Made by a program: the position numbers and the translations under genes. Below, piece by piece: positions 63,645 to 64,000 of a DNA stretch of 64,000 nt (the stretch's first letter is position 1; every line of letters starts with the position of its first letter). The notes under the pieces are model-generated. The model did no database searches. It was not told the DNA's origin and saw nothing but the letters and a program-made list of their open reading frames with translations. Source of the DNA: Halobacillus litoralis (GTDB lineage Bacteria > Bacillota > Bacilli > Bacillales > Halobacillaceae); assembly GCF_020171725.1 (NCBI RefSeq), contig NZ_JAIVAJ010000002.1:62001-126000 (forward strand), written 5' to 3'.

Positions 63645-64000
63645 ATGTCAGATTTGAACTTTAAACGCCACCGCCGCCTGCGTCGGACTGATTCGATGCG
63701 CGCGCTTGTAAGAGAAACACATTTGCGCACCGATGACTTGATCTACCCGATTTTCGTTGTTGAGGGAGAAAAGGTGAAAAACGAAGTGGCTTCGATGCCC
63801 GGGGTTCACCAAGTGTCCCTTGATTATTTAACAGAGGAAATGAACGAACTGGTCGACCTTGGCATTAAGTCCGTCATCGTATTCGGTGTGCCGGCGGAGA
63901 AAGATGAAGTCGGTACACAGGCTTACCAGGAGGATGGCATTGTCCAGCGTGCCATTCGTCAAATTAAAAAGGACACGCCGTCCTTAACGGTTGTGGCGGA
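63645..64000 (+). CDS. hemB: Delta-aminolevulinic acid dehydratase (partial, 5' end)
   Basis: The first 118 residues are visible: HRRLRRTDSMRALVRETHL and DLIYPIFVVEGEKVKNEVAS, SMPGVHQVSLD, IVFGVPAEKDEVGTQAY, all typical of porphobilinogen synthase. AAGGAGAACG precedes ATG 63645, 2 bp after hemD. It runs off the window end, so the catalytic lysines are not seen. Confidence 0.96.
   Translation, partial: MSDLNFKRHRRLRRTDSMRALVRETHLRTDDLIYPIFVVEGEKVKNEVASMPGVHQVSLDYLTEEMNELVDLGIKSVIVFGVPAEKDEVGTQAYQEDGIVQRAIRQIKKDTPSLTVVA

Noticed and set aside
1..64000. CRISPR arrays, insertion sequences, prophage or rRNA genes
   Set aside because: No regularly spaced repeats, transposase, integrase or rRNA sequences were seen in the window.

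Overview
The window is chromosomal DNA from a spore-forming Bacillaceae bacterium (Firmicutes). Three things point there: gene order close to the Bacillus subtilis coaE-thrS-infC-pheST-mutS2-etf-sdh-gerE-rph-tig-clpX-lon-hem segment; sporulation or germination genes (sspI, gerE, gerM, an sda-like gene); and Gram-positive signals (strong GGAGG ribosome sites, T-box leaders, sigma-A promoters, U-tract terminators). The protein sequences would suit a moderately halophilic genus such as Halobacillus or Pontibacillus, but the sequence alone does not fix the genus.

Layout. 1-10.9 kb: end of a ytaF-like gene, coaE, gapB with CcpN-type operators, speD behind its own promoter and a two-hairpin leader, a small cytosolic protein, nrdR, dnaB-dnaI, ytxC, T-box-thrS, then infC-rpmI-rplT behind an L20-type leader, with infC starting at ATT. 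10.9-25.8 kb: small membrane proteins, an all-alpha dUTPase, an M42 aminopeptidase, sspI, an rRNA methyltransferase, T-box-pheST, rnhC (reverse strand), zapA-cvpA-polX-mutS2-yshE and a 25-residue membrane peptide. 25.8-31.0 kb: fatty-acid oxidation cluster lcfA-fadR-enoyl-CoA hydratase-etfB-etfA with a FadR palindrome just downstream of the fadR promoter. 31.0-45.7 kb: trxA, uvrC, yslB, sdhCAB, a ComP/ComA-like two-component pair, gerE with a sigma-K-type promoter, a MarR regulator, racE, gerM, rph, rdgB and a YsnB-type phosphoesterase.

45.7-49.0 kb is the accessory part. A tRNA operon holds one intact tRNA-Gly(UCC) and one intact tRNA-Arg(UCU). Each is preceded by a truncated 5' piece of itself and a 122- or 124-bp insert; the two inserts resemble each other. 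Beyond it lie lipoprotein genes (one frameshifted at a T6 run), two small reverse-strand membrane proteins, a 54-residue protein and a 44-residue Sda-like protein. B. subtilis has ilv-leu biosynthesis genes at about this position; none are here.

49.0-64.0 kb: ysoA-like TPR protein, tig, clpX, lonA (no lonB between them), engB, a polar amino-acid ABC transporter, a ysxD-like membrane protein, and hemAXCD with the start of hemB.

Most genes serve replication, translation, protein quality control, respiration and haem synthesis. The best candidate for something undescribed is the pair of related tRNA-associated elements at 45.76-46.32 kb. The ComPA-like pair without a visible comQ/comX is the next best.
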